A DNA stretch of 64,000 nt, taken from the NCBI RefSeq assembly GCF_003285265.1, contig NZ_CP030239.1, positions 2,277,501 to 2,341,500 of the forward strand. Reading direction: 5' to 3'. The notes beneath the pieces were generated by a model. The model made no database searches, was not told the origin of the DNA, and saw only the letters and a list, made by a program, of their open reading frames with translations. The position numbers were made by a program, and so were the translations under genes. The DNA is from Paracoccus mutanolyticus. GTDB taxonomy: Bacteria > Pseudomonadota > Alphaproteobacteria > Rhodobacterales > Rhodobacteraceae. Below are positions 41,628 to 52,088 of this stretch, piece by piece. The number at the start of each line of letters is the position of its first letter. Within the stretch, counting starts at the first letter, position 1.

Positions 41628-42485
41628 TTAAGCGGCCCTCTGTTCGAAGGCCACGGGTGATTTCCAGCCGAGGGCTGAGTGTTTGCGGCGCGGATTGTAG
41701 AAGCCATTGATGTATTCGAAGAGGGCGATCTCGACGTCGCGCCGGGTGTGCCAGTCGCGCCTCCAGACCAGTTCGGCCTTCAGCGACTTGAAGAAGCTCT
41801 CGACGGCCGAGTTATCATAGCAATTGCCCTTGCCGCTCATTGATACCTTGAACCCGCTTTTGCGCAGAAGTTTCTGGTAGTCATGGGCGCAGTATTGCGC
41901 GCCGCGATCCGTGTGGTGAATGCAGCTTGGTGGCGGGCTGCGCAGAGCAACAGCCATGTTCAGCGCTCGGATTGCCAGATCCTGCTTCATCCGGTTGCTG
42001 ATAGCCCAGCCAATCACGCGCCTCGAGAACAGGTCGATGATGACGGCCAGATAAACCCAGCCCTCACGCGTCCAGATGTAGGTGATGTCGCCCGCCCATT
42101 TCTGGTTCGGCCCGCTCGCCGAAAAGTCCTGTTGCAAGAGGTTCGGCGCGATGTTGAAGGCGTGATCGCTGTCGGTGGTGCGCTTGAACTTCCGGCTGCG
42201 GATGATGCGAATGCCATTCTGGCGCATCAGACGGCCTACCCGGCGCTGTCCGACCCGCAGGCCCAGCTCGTTCAGCTCCTCGGTCATACGCGGCCTGCCG
42301 TAGCTGCCCAGGCTCAGCCGATGCTGTTCGCGGATATGGGCCAGGATCACCATGTCGCGCCGCTGACGGATGGACGGGGGCCTGCGCAGCCACGCGCGCA
42401 ACCCGCGATCCGTTACGCCCATCATGCGACAAAGATGGCTGCACGAAAGGCTGCCCCGATAGCTGGCAATGAACTGAAACTTCAC
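41628..42485 (-). CDS. IS3-family transposase orfB (integrase core)
   Basis: 285 residues. An N-terminal HTH-21-like region (SLGSYGRPRMTEELNELGL) is followed by the rve integrase core with the DDE triad: WAGDITYIWT (D), HHTDRGAQY (D), NSAVESFFKSLKAE (E, 35 residues later). It starts at GTG 42485, overlapping the natural orfA end (CCGTGAAG), and normally is also made as an orfA-orfB fusion by -1 slippage at the A6G run (complement of 42515-42521). Looks functional. Confidence 0.92.
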   Translation of the reverse strand: MKFQFIASYRGSLSCSHLCRMMGVTDRGLRAWLRRPPSIRQRRDMVILAHIREQHRLSLGSYGRPRMTEELNELGLRVGQRRVGRLMRQNGIRIIRSRKFKRTTDSDHAFNIAPNLLQQDFSASGPNQKWAGDITYIWTREGWVYLAVIIDLFSRRVIGWAISNRMKQDLAIRALNMAVALRSPPPSCIHHTDRGAQYCAHDYQKLLRKSGFKVSMSGKGNCYDNSAVESFFKSLKAELVWRRDWHTRRDVEIALFEYINGFYNPRRKHSALGWKSPVAFEQRAA

Positions 42486-42532
42486 GGCTTTTGAGCCGCG
42501 AAGAACTGAGCCGCCTTTTTTAATACTTCCCT

Positions 42533-42757
42533 CTATTCCCGCAATATACGGTTCTCTTTCCGCAGCCGTTCATTCTCGCGCAGAAGATCGGCATCCCGTT
42601 CCGGCACCTTCGCCTCATCGGAAATCGCCCGTATCCACTTGCCGAGCGTCGAAAGCCCGACCCCAAGATCAGACGCAACCTGACGCCGTGTCAGGCCGCT
42701 GGTGAGTGCAATGCGAACCGCATCACGCTTGAACTCGTCGCTGTGTGTCGCTGCCAT
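42533..42757 (-). CDS. IS3-family orfA with premature TAG
   Basis: 74 codons: HSDEFKRDAVRIALTSGLTR then a helix-turn-helix and the start of the leucine zipper (LLRENERLRKENRILRE). A TAG at 42533-42535 interrupts the frame; beyond it REVLKKAAQFFAAQKP and the natural TGA follow, together with the slippage site. The TAG should block the fusion transposase, so the element is probably immobile unless the stop is read through. Confidence 0.85.
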   Translation of the reverse strand: MAATHSDEFKRDAVRIALTSGLTRRQVASDLGVGLSTLGKWIRAISDEAKVPERDADLLRENERLRKENRILRE

Positions 42758-42867
42758 ATCCTGTCTCCTTTGAAGAGAGCATCGCTCTCAGAAGACCGGA
42801 ACGAAACCGCGACAGGTCCACACTAAGGCATGACCAGCAAGTCCGGGCGGATGAGTCGTCGTTCAAG

Positions 42868-43535
42868 GGCTCTACACCGCGCCGGAGGCCGCACGGCTCC
42901 TGATGATCTCGTTCGGCGAGGAGAGCCGCGGTGGCTCGAGCGGCACGCCCATGCCGCGGAGGCCAGACGATGGTCATAGACCCGCTGTGGCGCCCCCGGT
43001 TCGGGAAGACCGATGTCGCTGTCCCTCAGCTTCCGAAACCTGATCGAAGCCTTCGCTTCGTCAAGGCGTTTCTCGATAGGGGCTAGAGCCTGCCAGGCAG
43101 TCCGCGCCTGCCTGAACCTGGCGAACCGACATCCGCCACGTCTGGGCCCCCTTCGTCGCACCGGGCAGCTTTCCGCCGCGGCAAGCCCATGCTGCCTGGA
43201 AGGTGCATCGCCGTCGCCGAGATCTTCGGCGCAGAAGATCTTCGCAAGAACCAATACGCGTTCAAGTCGGTGTTAACCGCACCTTCAAGGATCGGACATC
43301 GAGGCCGACGAGGTCCTGGGTGGCGAGCCTTCCACGGCAAGGGCTCGATCGTGATCGACCCTGAACGGTCCTTCGGACAACCCGTCGCGGCTGCCTTCGG
43401 GGTGCACACCGAAGCATGGCGGACGCCGTGCGGGCCGAACCGTCAGTGGCGCGGGTGGCAGCACTCTATGAAGTGGACAGATCGGTCGTCGTGGACGCCG
43501 TGAAGCATCGCGAGGAGCTGGCCGCAGCTTGAGGG
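42868..43535 (+). pseudogene. DUF433-family antitoxin-like gene, frameshifted
   Basis: GLYTAPEAARLLMISFGEES (MerR-like start), DPLWRPRFGKTDVA, LSLSFRNLIEA, VKAFLDRG, VRACLNLAN, DLRKNQYAFKSVL, HGKGSIVIDPERSFGQPVAA then AFGV match successive parts of COG2442-type DUF433 proteins of about 220 residues, in at least four frames. DUF433 proteins often pair with PIN-like toxins. It is directly followed by such a fragment. Confidence 0.75.
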
Positions 43536-43539
43536 TCAG

Positions 43540-43700
43540 GTGGACGAGAATCTGCCTCCGGCCCTGGCACGCGCGCTGGCCGAACTGTTCAGGGGCCAGC
43601 ATGAAGGTCGTTGTCATGCATCGCAGATAAGGGCGGGGCGTGAAAGACGACGACAGCGATCAATATGGCCGTCGCGGCTTCGCAGGACGACGGAATGCGT
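43540..43700 (+). pseudogene. DUF5615 PIN-like toxin fragment
   Basis: VDENLPPALARALAELFRGQ then HEGR is the start of the small PIN-like ribonuclease family DUF5615 (catalytic Asp in VDEN). The rest is out of frame. Together with the preceding DUF433 remnant it was a toxin-antitoxin pair; both are now broken. Confidence 0.7.
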
Positions 43701-43732
43701 GTCGCCATGATAGTCGATCAACGACATCAAGG

Positions 43733-43926
43733 CCAATCCCGGCCTGCGTGCGGGCACCGGCCTGCGTGCGGGCACCGCTGCGGCGGTATCGGACCCCACC
43801 TTGTTGTCGGCTTGGCTTGGCAAGGAAATCGACACCGAGATTCGCGTCGTGCCCTTCGATGGTGAGGGCGAGGTCCTGGCAGCGATCCTGGGAGGTCATA
43901 TCGATCTGATCTTCGACGACCCAGCG
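43733..43926 (+). pseudogene. TctC/Bug-type tricarboxylate binding protein fragment
   Basis: NPGLRAGTGLRAGTAAAVSD, LLSAWLGKEIDTEIRVVPFD, GEVLAAILGGHIDLIFDDPA match the binding domain of tripartite tricarboxylate transport receptors. The repeated GLRAGT is an 18-bp in-frame duplication. The 3' end runs straight into the cut end of an IS5-type transposase. Confidence 0.85.
43741..43776. repeat. 18-bp perfect tandem duplication
   Basis: GGCCTGCGTGCGGGCACC twice (43741-43758, 43759-43776), duplicating six codons in the TctC-like fragment; typical replication slippage. Confidence 0.9.
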
Positions 43927-44600
43927 ATGCTTTCCGAGATGGGCGCTGCTTTCGACACCCTTTCGGGCGATGCGATGCTTGATACTACGTTTGCTGCAAG
44001 CCCGGCGGCAGCGGGCATAGTCGTAGCCCTTGTCCGCATGGAGCTTGCCGGGCCGCTTGCGTGGCCGTCCCCGCTTACCTTGGACAGGAGGAATGGCATC
44101 AAGCAAAGGCTCAAGCATTCTACTATCGTGGAGGTTGGCGCCGCTGAGACGCACCGTCAGGGGAATGCCCCGCCTGTCAGTGATGATGTGGCGCTTCGTG
44201 CCGGGGCGGCCGCGATCCGTCGGGTTCGGCCCGATGACGTCGCCCCCTTTTTTGCCGCGATGGACGCACTGTCCATGCAGGCCCGGCTCCAGTCCAGGTG
44301 ACCGGCGCGGTGCAACTGGTGCAGCAAGGTCCGATGCAACTGGTCCCAGATCCCGGCCAACTGCCAATCTCTGAGCCTTCGCCAGCATGTCACACCTGAG
44401 CCACAGCCCATCTCGGCGGGCAACATCCGCCAAGGGATACCGCTCATCAGGACAAAGAGGATCCCGGCCAGGGCAGCACGGTCCGATATCCGAGGCCGCC
44501 CGCCTTTCGAGGACAGAGATATGGGTGGCAGCAAGGGTTCGATCATGGCCCAAAGGCCACAGGTTTGGCGACCTGCATTGCTCACAGTGGTTACGAGCAT
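43926..44600 (-). pseudogene. IS5-family (IS427-type) transposase, truncated and frameshifted
   Basis: The first frame covers PLLPPISLSSKGGRPRISDR, ILFVLMSGIPWRMLPAEMGC, DWSRACMDSASI; the second covers KKGGDVIGPNPTDRGRPGTK, RHIITD, LSGANLHDSRMLEPLLDAIP, KLHADKGYDY, HLGKHRWVVE. Two of the DDE residues are present, and the normal internal frameshift joins the frames. The gene is cut after RWVVE at the TctC junction, removing the C-terminus and one IS end. Confidence 0.85.
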
Positions 44601-44741
44601 AGTTATCTTCCCGCCCCCGAAAATCAAAGCTCCGCCCATATCAAGAACGCATCTCTGCCAACGCTGATGTCATGTGCCTCCGATCCTTGCGCTCTCACCA
44701 GATCGAGGCGCAGATACGAATTGGTCATTCGGGAGGGGTCG

Positions 44742-44798
44742 ATGTTCGAACTGAACCAGTTGCGCAGCTTCGTTGCCATCGCCACAGAGATGCGGCCG
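44742..44798 (+). pseudogene. LysR-family regulator start fragment
   Basis: GGGAGGGG ribosome-binding site, then MFELNQLRSFVAIATEM, the invariant start of LysR-type regulators. It breaks off after 17 codons. Confidence 0.75.
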
Positions 44799-45405
44799 CT
44801 TTATATCATTCTATGCCGGTCTAATCGCTCCGAAAGCGGGCCAATTCGCCTTCGACCTGGGAATAGCCGGGGAACGGGTCCTCGGCGGTCCAGCCCTTGA
44901 GAAAGGCGAGGGTCGAGATGAAGCCGCCGATCCCCACCAGGATCCAGCTGTCCATGCCGGCTCCAGCCCATGTGCCCGGCCGGCTGGTCGAAGACCACCG
45001 CCGCCAGCGGGATGAAGATGGCCAGCCCCAGCCCTTCGAACATCAAGGCGTGGCGGATACGGTCGGGAAGGCTGCGGGTCTGCATGATACGTCTCATTCC
45101 TGCACGGTGCAGTTCACAGCAACAAATACTCGGGGCTGGCCACCGCTGTAGGACGTCCGATCGAGGTTGCCTTGCCACCGCATCACCATCCGGTGCAGAC
45201 CGGCGCTGGGCTTCGGCGAGGATATGCGATCAATTCCGGGCACTGGCACGGACCCGATTGCAAAGGAAAACAGCATGATCGTTAAGCCCGCCGCCCTGAA
45301 ACCAGGCCGCCGCACCGTGATCGGTATGGGACTGGGCCTTGCCAGCTGCCTGTCCGCGATCCGGCGCAAGCTGAAGCGCAGCGATAGACCGCGTCGGCAG
45401 TAGCC
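44799..45405. other. Mixed fragments
   Basis: Minus 44820-44965 reads GMDSWILVGIGGFISTLAFL, KGWTAEDPFPGYSQVEGEL, end of an unplaced membrane protein. Plus 45280-45330 reads KPAALKPGRRTVIGMGLGLA, unplaced. See also the PACE fragment. Confidence 0.4.
44966..45097 (-). pseudogene. PACE-type (chlorhexidine) efflux protein start fragment
   Basis: MRRIMQTRSLPDRIRHALMF then EGLGLAIFIPLAAVVFDQPA is the first bacterial transmembrane pair helix of the PACE family, beginning at a native start. Confidence 0.65.
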
Positions 45406-46703
45406 GAGATCTGGGCGGCCGAGACATTCCAGAGCAGCCTGCATGCCGATGACGAATGGGCCTATGTCGCGGCGCTGCACACCGACCGGGCGCATCCCCA
45501 TGTCCACATCGTGGTGAACAATCGGGGCGTGGCGAACGACAGCTGGTTCTACATGGCCCGCGGCCACGCCTTCGAGATCCAGGCCATGAAGGAGCGCATG
45601 GTCGAGATCGCCGCCTCGCGCATCGACCGAGGCAAGCTGACCTATGGTCCGTCGCGGGCGGAACTGGAACGCGCCTTGCGCGAAGGCCGCGCGGTGCGGG
45701 AAAAGCCGTTGCAGGGACAGGCCCTGCACGAGGCCATGACGCAGATCGCGGCGAATATCGTCACGCTGCGGCTGTTCTCGTCCATGGCCCGGCAGGTGCG
45801 GGACAGCGCGCTGGCCGCGAAGATCGCGCATGCCGCCGAGGTGCTGTCACGCGGCGGGATCGTTGAACCATTGCAGGAGGAACCGATGGAAGCCCAGGCC
45901 ATTCAGACGCGCGGCGACCTGGCCGCCTATTACGACCGCTGGCTCGACAATGCCGAGCGTGGCATCGACCGGCTGCCCGAGGCCGAGCGGGCCGATCTGC
46001 GCCGCGCGCTCTACGAGGCTGCGGCCAGCGTCTCGCGCGAGTTGGGCGATGATCGCGGCGCGGCGCTGATGCAGGAGCCGGCGCGTGAGCCGGTGCACGG
46101 CACGCAGATCGGCGCGCGGCCATTGCCCGCCGGGCTGCGCAACCGCTGGCCCCCGAGTTGTCGCGGCGCTGCGCTACGCCATCGCCGAGGAAGCGGGGCG
46201 GATCGGCCTCGACCGGCCGCGGTCACCGAGCGCATGACGCAGCGCGCGGCGAACGCCTGGCAAGAGCGCGACTGGACGCGCAAGGCCTCCTCGCGGTGGC
46301 TCGACCAGCGCCTGGATCTGGTCAGCGACACCGGGCGCCGGCGCCCGCCATTCGGGGGATTTCACCATGGCGTCGATGGCAGCCTGGAGCGCCGCAACAT
46401 CGGCCTCTGCCCGGGGCTTGGCGCGATGCCGAGAGCCTGCGCGCGCACGGCGACGGTCGCGTTCCAGAACGACGACCATGCCGCGCGCTTTGCCAGGGAC
46501 CTGAAGGAGCGCTACGGCGACGACCTCATGGCGCGGCTGGCACGCGGCGACGACCGCGCGCTGGCCCTCGACATTGCCGATCCCGCGGACCACCGGCACC
46601 GTGCACGCGATCGCGGCCGCAGCCGAGCGCCACGAAGGCATGGGCATGACGCTGAGCCAGGTGGATGAGGCAACGCTTCAAGGAACGCGAGGCGGGGGGT
46701 GAT
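45406..46703 (+). pseudogene. MobA/VirD2-type relaxase, frameshifted and 5'-truncated
   Basis: Starts mid-domain with ADDEWAYVAALHTDRAHPHV then HIVVNNRG, the histidine triad (HPHVH) that binds the metal in relaxases. It continues through GKLTYGPSRAELERAL, ARQVRDSALAAKIAHAAEVL, then (after frame changes near 46130-46190) RYAIAEEAGRIGLDRPAVTE, and finally FARDLKERYGDDLMARLARG, TLSQVDEA, RFKEREAGG. The catalytic tyrosine at the N-terminus is missing. Relaxases nick plasmid or ICE DNA at oriT. Confidence 0.82.
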
Positions 46704-46708
46704 AGACC

Positions 46709-46906
46709 TGGAACGCGAAGGAGATCGGCATCATCCCGCGCGGCCTCGTCTATCGGGTCGAGGTGCTGGAGGGCCCGGCCCGCGGCTTCGTCTGCGAGAA
46801 CTACGGCCAGAAGTTCGAACTGCCCGGGCGCGGCCCGATCGGTGCGAACTGCATGGCGAACACCCGCGACTTCAAGTGCCCCGTCGCCCGGCACCTGCCG
46901 AGATAG
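46709..46906 (+). pseudogene. hmgA: Homogentisate 1,2-dioxygenase fragment
   Basis: [40 protein letters not shown] then [15 protein letters not shown] matches the central cupin of HmgA. Cut at both ends and joined to the relaxase tail. Confidence 0.85.
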
Positions 46907-48835
<1,929 letters not shown>

Positions 48836-48975
48836 GGTCGAGCGCCGCGCGCACCGTGCCGGCGGTGGTGGCGACGGCCCCGCCCAGCGGCCGTCCGCCG
48901 GCCCGCCGGACGCGCATCGTCGCCGGCGGTTCGGTCGCCGTCTCGGCCAGGGCGCGGCGGCGGTCATGCCCCGGC

Positions 48976-49209
48976 TTCGCAGCTATTCCCTTCATCTTCG
49001 CGGGTGCCGGGCTGGTCCTGGTCTCGCGCAGCTCCGACCGGACCGGAGAGCGCAAGTTCCACACCGCCATGGGCGGGCTGATCGGCGGCATCTTTCTGGC
49101 GGCCTCGGCCACGGCGGGATCGCCGCTCGTAGGCCTTGTCCTGCTGTGCGCTGCCTGTGGTCCTATATGGGGGTTTTCTGGACACTGCCGCCGCAGTTTT
49201 TGCAGGGTG
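48976..49209 (+). pseudogene. MFS anion/aromatic-acid symporter fragment
   Basis: AAIPFIFAGAGLVLVSRSSD, RTGERKFHTAMGG, LIGGIFLAASATAGSPLVGL, VLLCAACGPIWG: helices and the SSDRTGER loop of ACS-type MFS transporters. Confidence 0.8.
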
Positions 49210-49221
49210 CGGCGGCCGCCA

Positions 49222-49365
49222 CATGAAGCCGAAGAAGCCGGGCTCGACGATGGTGATCATCGCCATGGCGACGCTGAGGCCCACGACCATGAAGTTGTTG
49301 AAGGTGGTATCGAAATCGGTCCTTTGCAGGGTCTTGATGCCGACCACGACCAGCGCTGAGAACTC
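49222..49365 (-). pseudogene. NCS2 xanthine/uracil permease C-terminal fragment
   Basis: SALVVVGIKTLQRTDFDTTF then NNFMVVGLSVAMAMITIVEP, GFFGFM matches the last helices of NCS2 permeases. Confidence 0.8.
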
Positions 49366-49516
49366 ACGCCCCGTCCGCGACACGGCCGGATCGGGCCGGT
49401 GGTTGACGACGCCAGCGCCGGAAGCCCGGCACAGAAACACGACAACCAAGACGGCGGGCGCTTGCAGACCTGCACAGCCTGGCTTTTAAGCGCCTGCGCG
49501 GATGCCGCGGAAAGCG

Positions 49517-49750
49517 CGCCACCCCCAGCATCGACCAGCTCGGCAGCTTGACCAGCGTCGCCGTCTCGCCCGTCTCGGGGCCGATGGAGAAGCCCGCCCC
49601 GACCACCTGCGCCACGTCGTGAATGGTGCCGCCCAGAAACACGCCGCTGTCGCGCGGCGTGAACCCGAACAGGCCCGACAGCATCGGGTAAAGCACCATG
49701 GCCACCGTGGACAAGACCGTCACCGACAGCACGGTGAAGGCCAGGTCGCG
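49517..49750 (-). pseudogene. YeiH-type (UPF0324) sulfate-exporter-like fragment
   Basis: LAFTVLSVTVLSTVAMVLYP, MLSGLFGFTPRDSGVFLGGT, IHDVAQVVGAGFSIGPETGE, TATLVKL is strongly conserved in YeiH. It is fused in one open frame behind an amino-acid permease fragment. Confidence 0.85.
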
Positions 49751-49786
49751 TTCCGAGCGTTCATGGCGCGGCAACACGCGCGGCGA

Positions 49787-49939
49787 TGCCTTGGCGGTCA
49801 GCACCGGAAAGGCGTAATAGAACCAGATCAGCTGCACCAGGACGGGCGTGTTGCGAAACAGCTCGATATAGGCCGAGGCGATCAGGTTCACCCAGCGCAT
49901 CTGCGAGATCCGGCCCAGCGACAACACCAGCCCCGCCAG
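49787..49939 (-). pseudogene. Polar amino-acid ABC permease fragment
   Basis: SLGRISQMRWVNLIASAYIE, LFRNTPVLVQLIWFYYAFPV contains the EAA-like loop of HisM/GlnP permeases. It continues in frame into YeiH-type sequence, with a short Arg/Glu linker between. Confidence 0.85.
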
Positions 49940-50021
49940 CAGCGCCGCCGATGCGCGCCCCAGCAGCGCCACCCCCAGCCGCGCACCGCCGGCCGGCAGC
50001 GCAACGCCCGGGGCGGGGGAG

Positions 50022-50034
50022 CCCCCCCCCCCCC
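50022..50034. repeat. Run of 13 C
   Basis: Homopolymer inside the permease remnant; a second C run of 10 is at 51480-51489. Such tracts vary in length by slippage and also cause sequencing errors. Confidence 0.9.
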
Positions 50035-50184
50035 GGACGCCCACGACATGTCCACCAGCAGCAGCGCCAGCAGCAACGACGCCGCCGTAACCGCCGCTCG
50101 CCAGCAGGAACAATGCTGTCCGGATGGAAATCGACACAGCCGACTTCGGCAACAGACGGAAGAGCCACGATTGACTCGATACCA

Positions 50185-50309
50185 CTGCCAGTCGGTCAGC
50201 AGCACCGGCGGATGAAAGATATGCTGGACACCGTGGACCACGGACCGCGAGAGGCACGCGCCTGCAGGTGGATCAGCCCCTTGAAGCGCAGCAGATCGGC
50301 GCCGCGCTG
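50185..50309 (-). pseudogene. CobW-type GTPase C-terminal fragment
   Basis: GADLLRFKGLIHLQ, then in another frame SVVHGVQHIFHPPVLLTDW, the C-terminal metal-delivery domain of CobW/COG0523 GTPases. Confidence 0.75.
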
Positions 50310-50560
50310 CGCCATCAGCATCTCCATCCAGAGATCGAAAGCTGGCCATGGAATCGGCTGCTGACGGCCCGGCTTGAATTGCCCTCCCGCCCGGGTTAAG
50401 AGCACCTCGATGAAGGTGGTTTCGCCGTGCTTCATCTGTCGTCGCGCAGGGTCTTGAGGGCCTGGGTCAGCGCCAGGGGTGCCTGGTCATGATGGCATTG
50501 GACGTTTTCGTCCGGGTGTGCGAGGGTGTTCAGGATGCCGAGTTCCTCGCGATGGGTGTC
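50310..50560. other. Unassigned
   Basis: No recognisable gene apart from an upstream segment in the CobW frame (PWPAFDLWMEMLMAQ). Confidence 0.3.
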
Positions 50561-52013
50561 GTGTTAGCGTAGGACGATTTGCGCTTTTCCGCGCCCCACT
50601 GGTAGTTGCGGAAGATCACCATGGTGATCGCCGGCCAGTCCTTGCGGCCCACAGACACCATCTCGTTCATTGAGATGCCGAAGGCGCCGTCGCCGGCAAA
50701 GCCGATCACCGGCGTATCGGGATTGCCGATCTTGGCGCCGAGGATCGCCGGGAAGCCATAGCCGCAGGGACCGAACAGGCCCGGAGCCAGGTATTTGCGG
50801 CCGGCCTCGAAGCTGGGATAGGCGTTGCCGATGGCGCAGTTGTTGCCGATGTCGGAGCTGACGATGGCGTCCGCGGCACCGCCTGCATGGCCCGACAGTC
50901 CATCGACTTCCTCAAATCGGCCCAGCCCCGCGACGCGCTGCCCCGGCTGAACCGGATCCTGCAACGCTTGGGCGAGCCTGTACTGAAGGCTCTGCCGCCC
51001 AAGCCGCAAAAGACCGAAAGGGCCTCGGTCGCGGCGCTGCTGGCCCCACGGCGCCGACACTCTGACGCAGTGGGCAAAGAGAATCGGGATGCGCCAAATT
51101 CCCCCTCTCACCGATGCCCACGGTGACCTTCTTGGTCAGGCCGATGCGGTCGGCGTTGATGTCGACCTGGATGATCTTCGCTTCCTTGGGCCAATAGTCG
51201 ATGCCATAGCCCGGCAGGGTCGAGAACGGGTTGAGCCGCGTCCCCAGCGCCAGGACCACCGTTGCGGCTTTCGAACGCCGCCGCCCGGCCCCCAAGCCGG
51301 TCCCGGACCATCTGCCGCGCGCCCGCCTCGTGGGTAAGGCGCCGACGTCCTGCACTGGCTGTCGACGCCCTGCGCATCCAGCCGCTCGACCAGCGCCGTC
51401 AGGTCGGCCTCCAGCTGCCGGGCCACGTCCGAGGGCAGAAAGATCCGCCGCGATCCCAGCCAGGCCGCGGCGCGGCGCGCCCCCCCCCCGCCCGCCAAAG
51501 GCCGCGACCCGCGGCAGGATCGACCCGACACCGAGGAAATCGACCATGTCCTGCCCAACCGAGCTTTCCAGCGTCGCAGGGGATGACAACGAAATCAACG
51601 GCAGGGTTCAGCACCTCGGGCCGGGGATGCCACCGGAAAATACAGTACTTCGGCAGCGATCTGGGTTCGCACGGCATGCACGAAGGCAAGGTAGCCGTTG
51701 TTATGTTGGCGGCCTGGGGCGTCACCAGCAAAAGCGGGGTGTGGTTCCAGTAGGCGGTCTTCACCGGCGTCACAAAGCCGGTCACCCCGGGGCCGTTCTG
51801 CGCGATCATCATCGACATCTTGCCGGTCGAGCGCGTGAACCCGTCCGCCATCAGCCCGGCATTCGTCTCGTGCGCGGTATCCCAAAACGTGATCCCAGCC
51901 TTCGGAAACAGGTCCGAAACAGGCATCATCGCAGAACCGATGATCCCGAACGCATGCTCGATCCCATGCATCTGCAGAACTTTGATCAAAATCATCATCA
52001 TCGTCATCTTCAT
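50561..52013 (-). pseudogene. xsc: Sulfoacetaldehyde acetyltransferase, scrambled
   Basis: Collinear over the whole gene: KVLQMHGIEHAFGIIGSAMM, PVSDLFPKAGITFWDTAHET, NAGLMADGFTRSTGKMSMMI, TPVKTAYWNHTPLLLVTPQA; then VVLALGTRLNPFSTLPGYGI, DYWPKEAKIIQVDINADRIG; then SSDIGNNCAIGNAYPSFEAG, GFAGDGAFGISMNEMVSVGR (ThDP-binding GDG). Several frameshifts and replaced patches occur; the first residues after MKMT are replaced by an ATC-repeat-coded run. Xsc converts sulfoacetaldehyde to acetyl phosphate and sulfite with ThDP. Confidence 0.85.
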
Positions 52014-52023
52014 CATCATCCTC
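51986..52023. repeat. ATC-rich microsatellite at the xsc start
   Basis: Imperfect ATC/ATCG triplets (AATCATCATCATCGTCATCT and on) encode Met/Ile where family members have TTEEAF. Confidence 0.7.
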
Positions 52024-52088
52024 TGCATCAGCAGCAAGTTCTGCTCGCACCCGCGGAATTATGCAGACACCTTCGGCACCACGATCAC

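Larger units (their letters stand above)
41590..42820 (-). mobile_element. IS3-family insertion sequence, complete with both ends
   Basis: 1231 bp. The terminal inverted repeats are 27 bp with one mismatch: left 41590-41616 begins TGGACCTGTCCCGGTTTCGT; right 42794-42820 reads as its complement with one C/G change. It contains orfA and orfB on the minus strand. No target-site duplication is visible (flanks AGAT and CACT differ), so the flanks have probably recombined since insertion. Confidence 0.9.
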
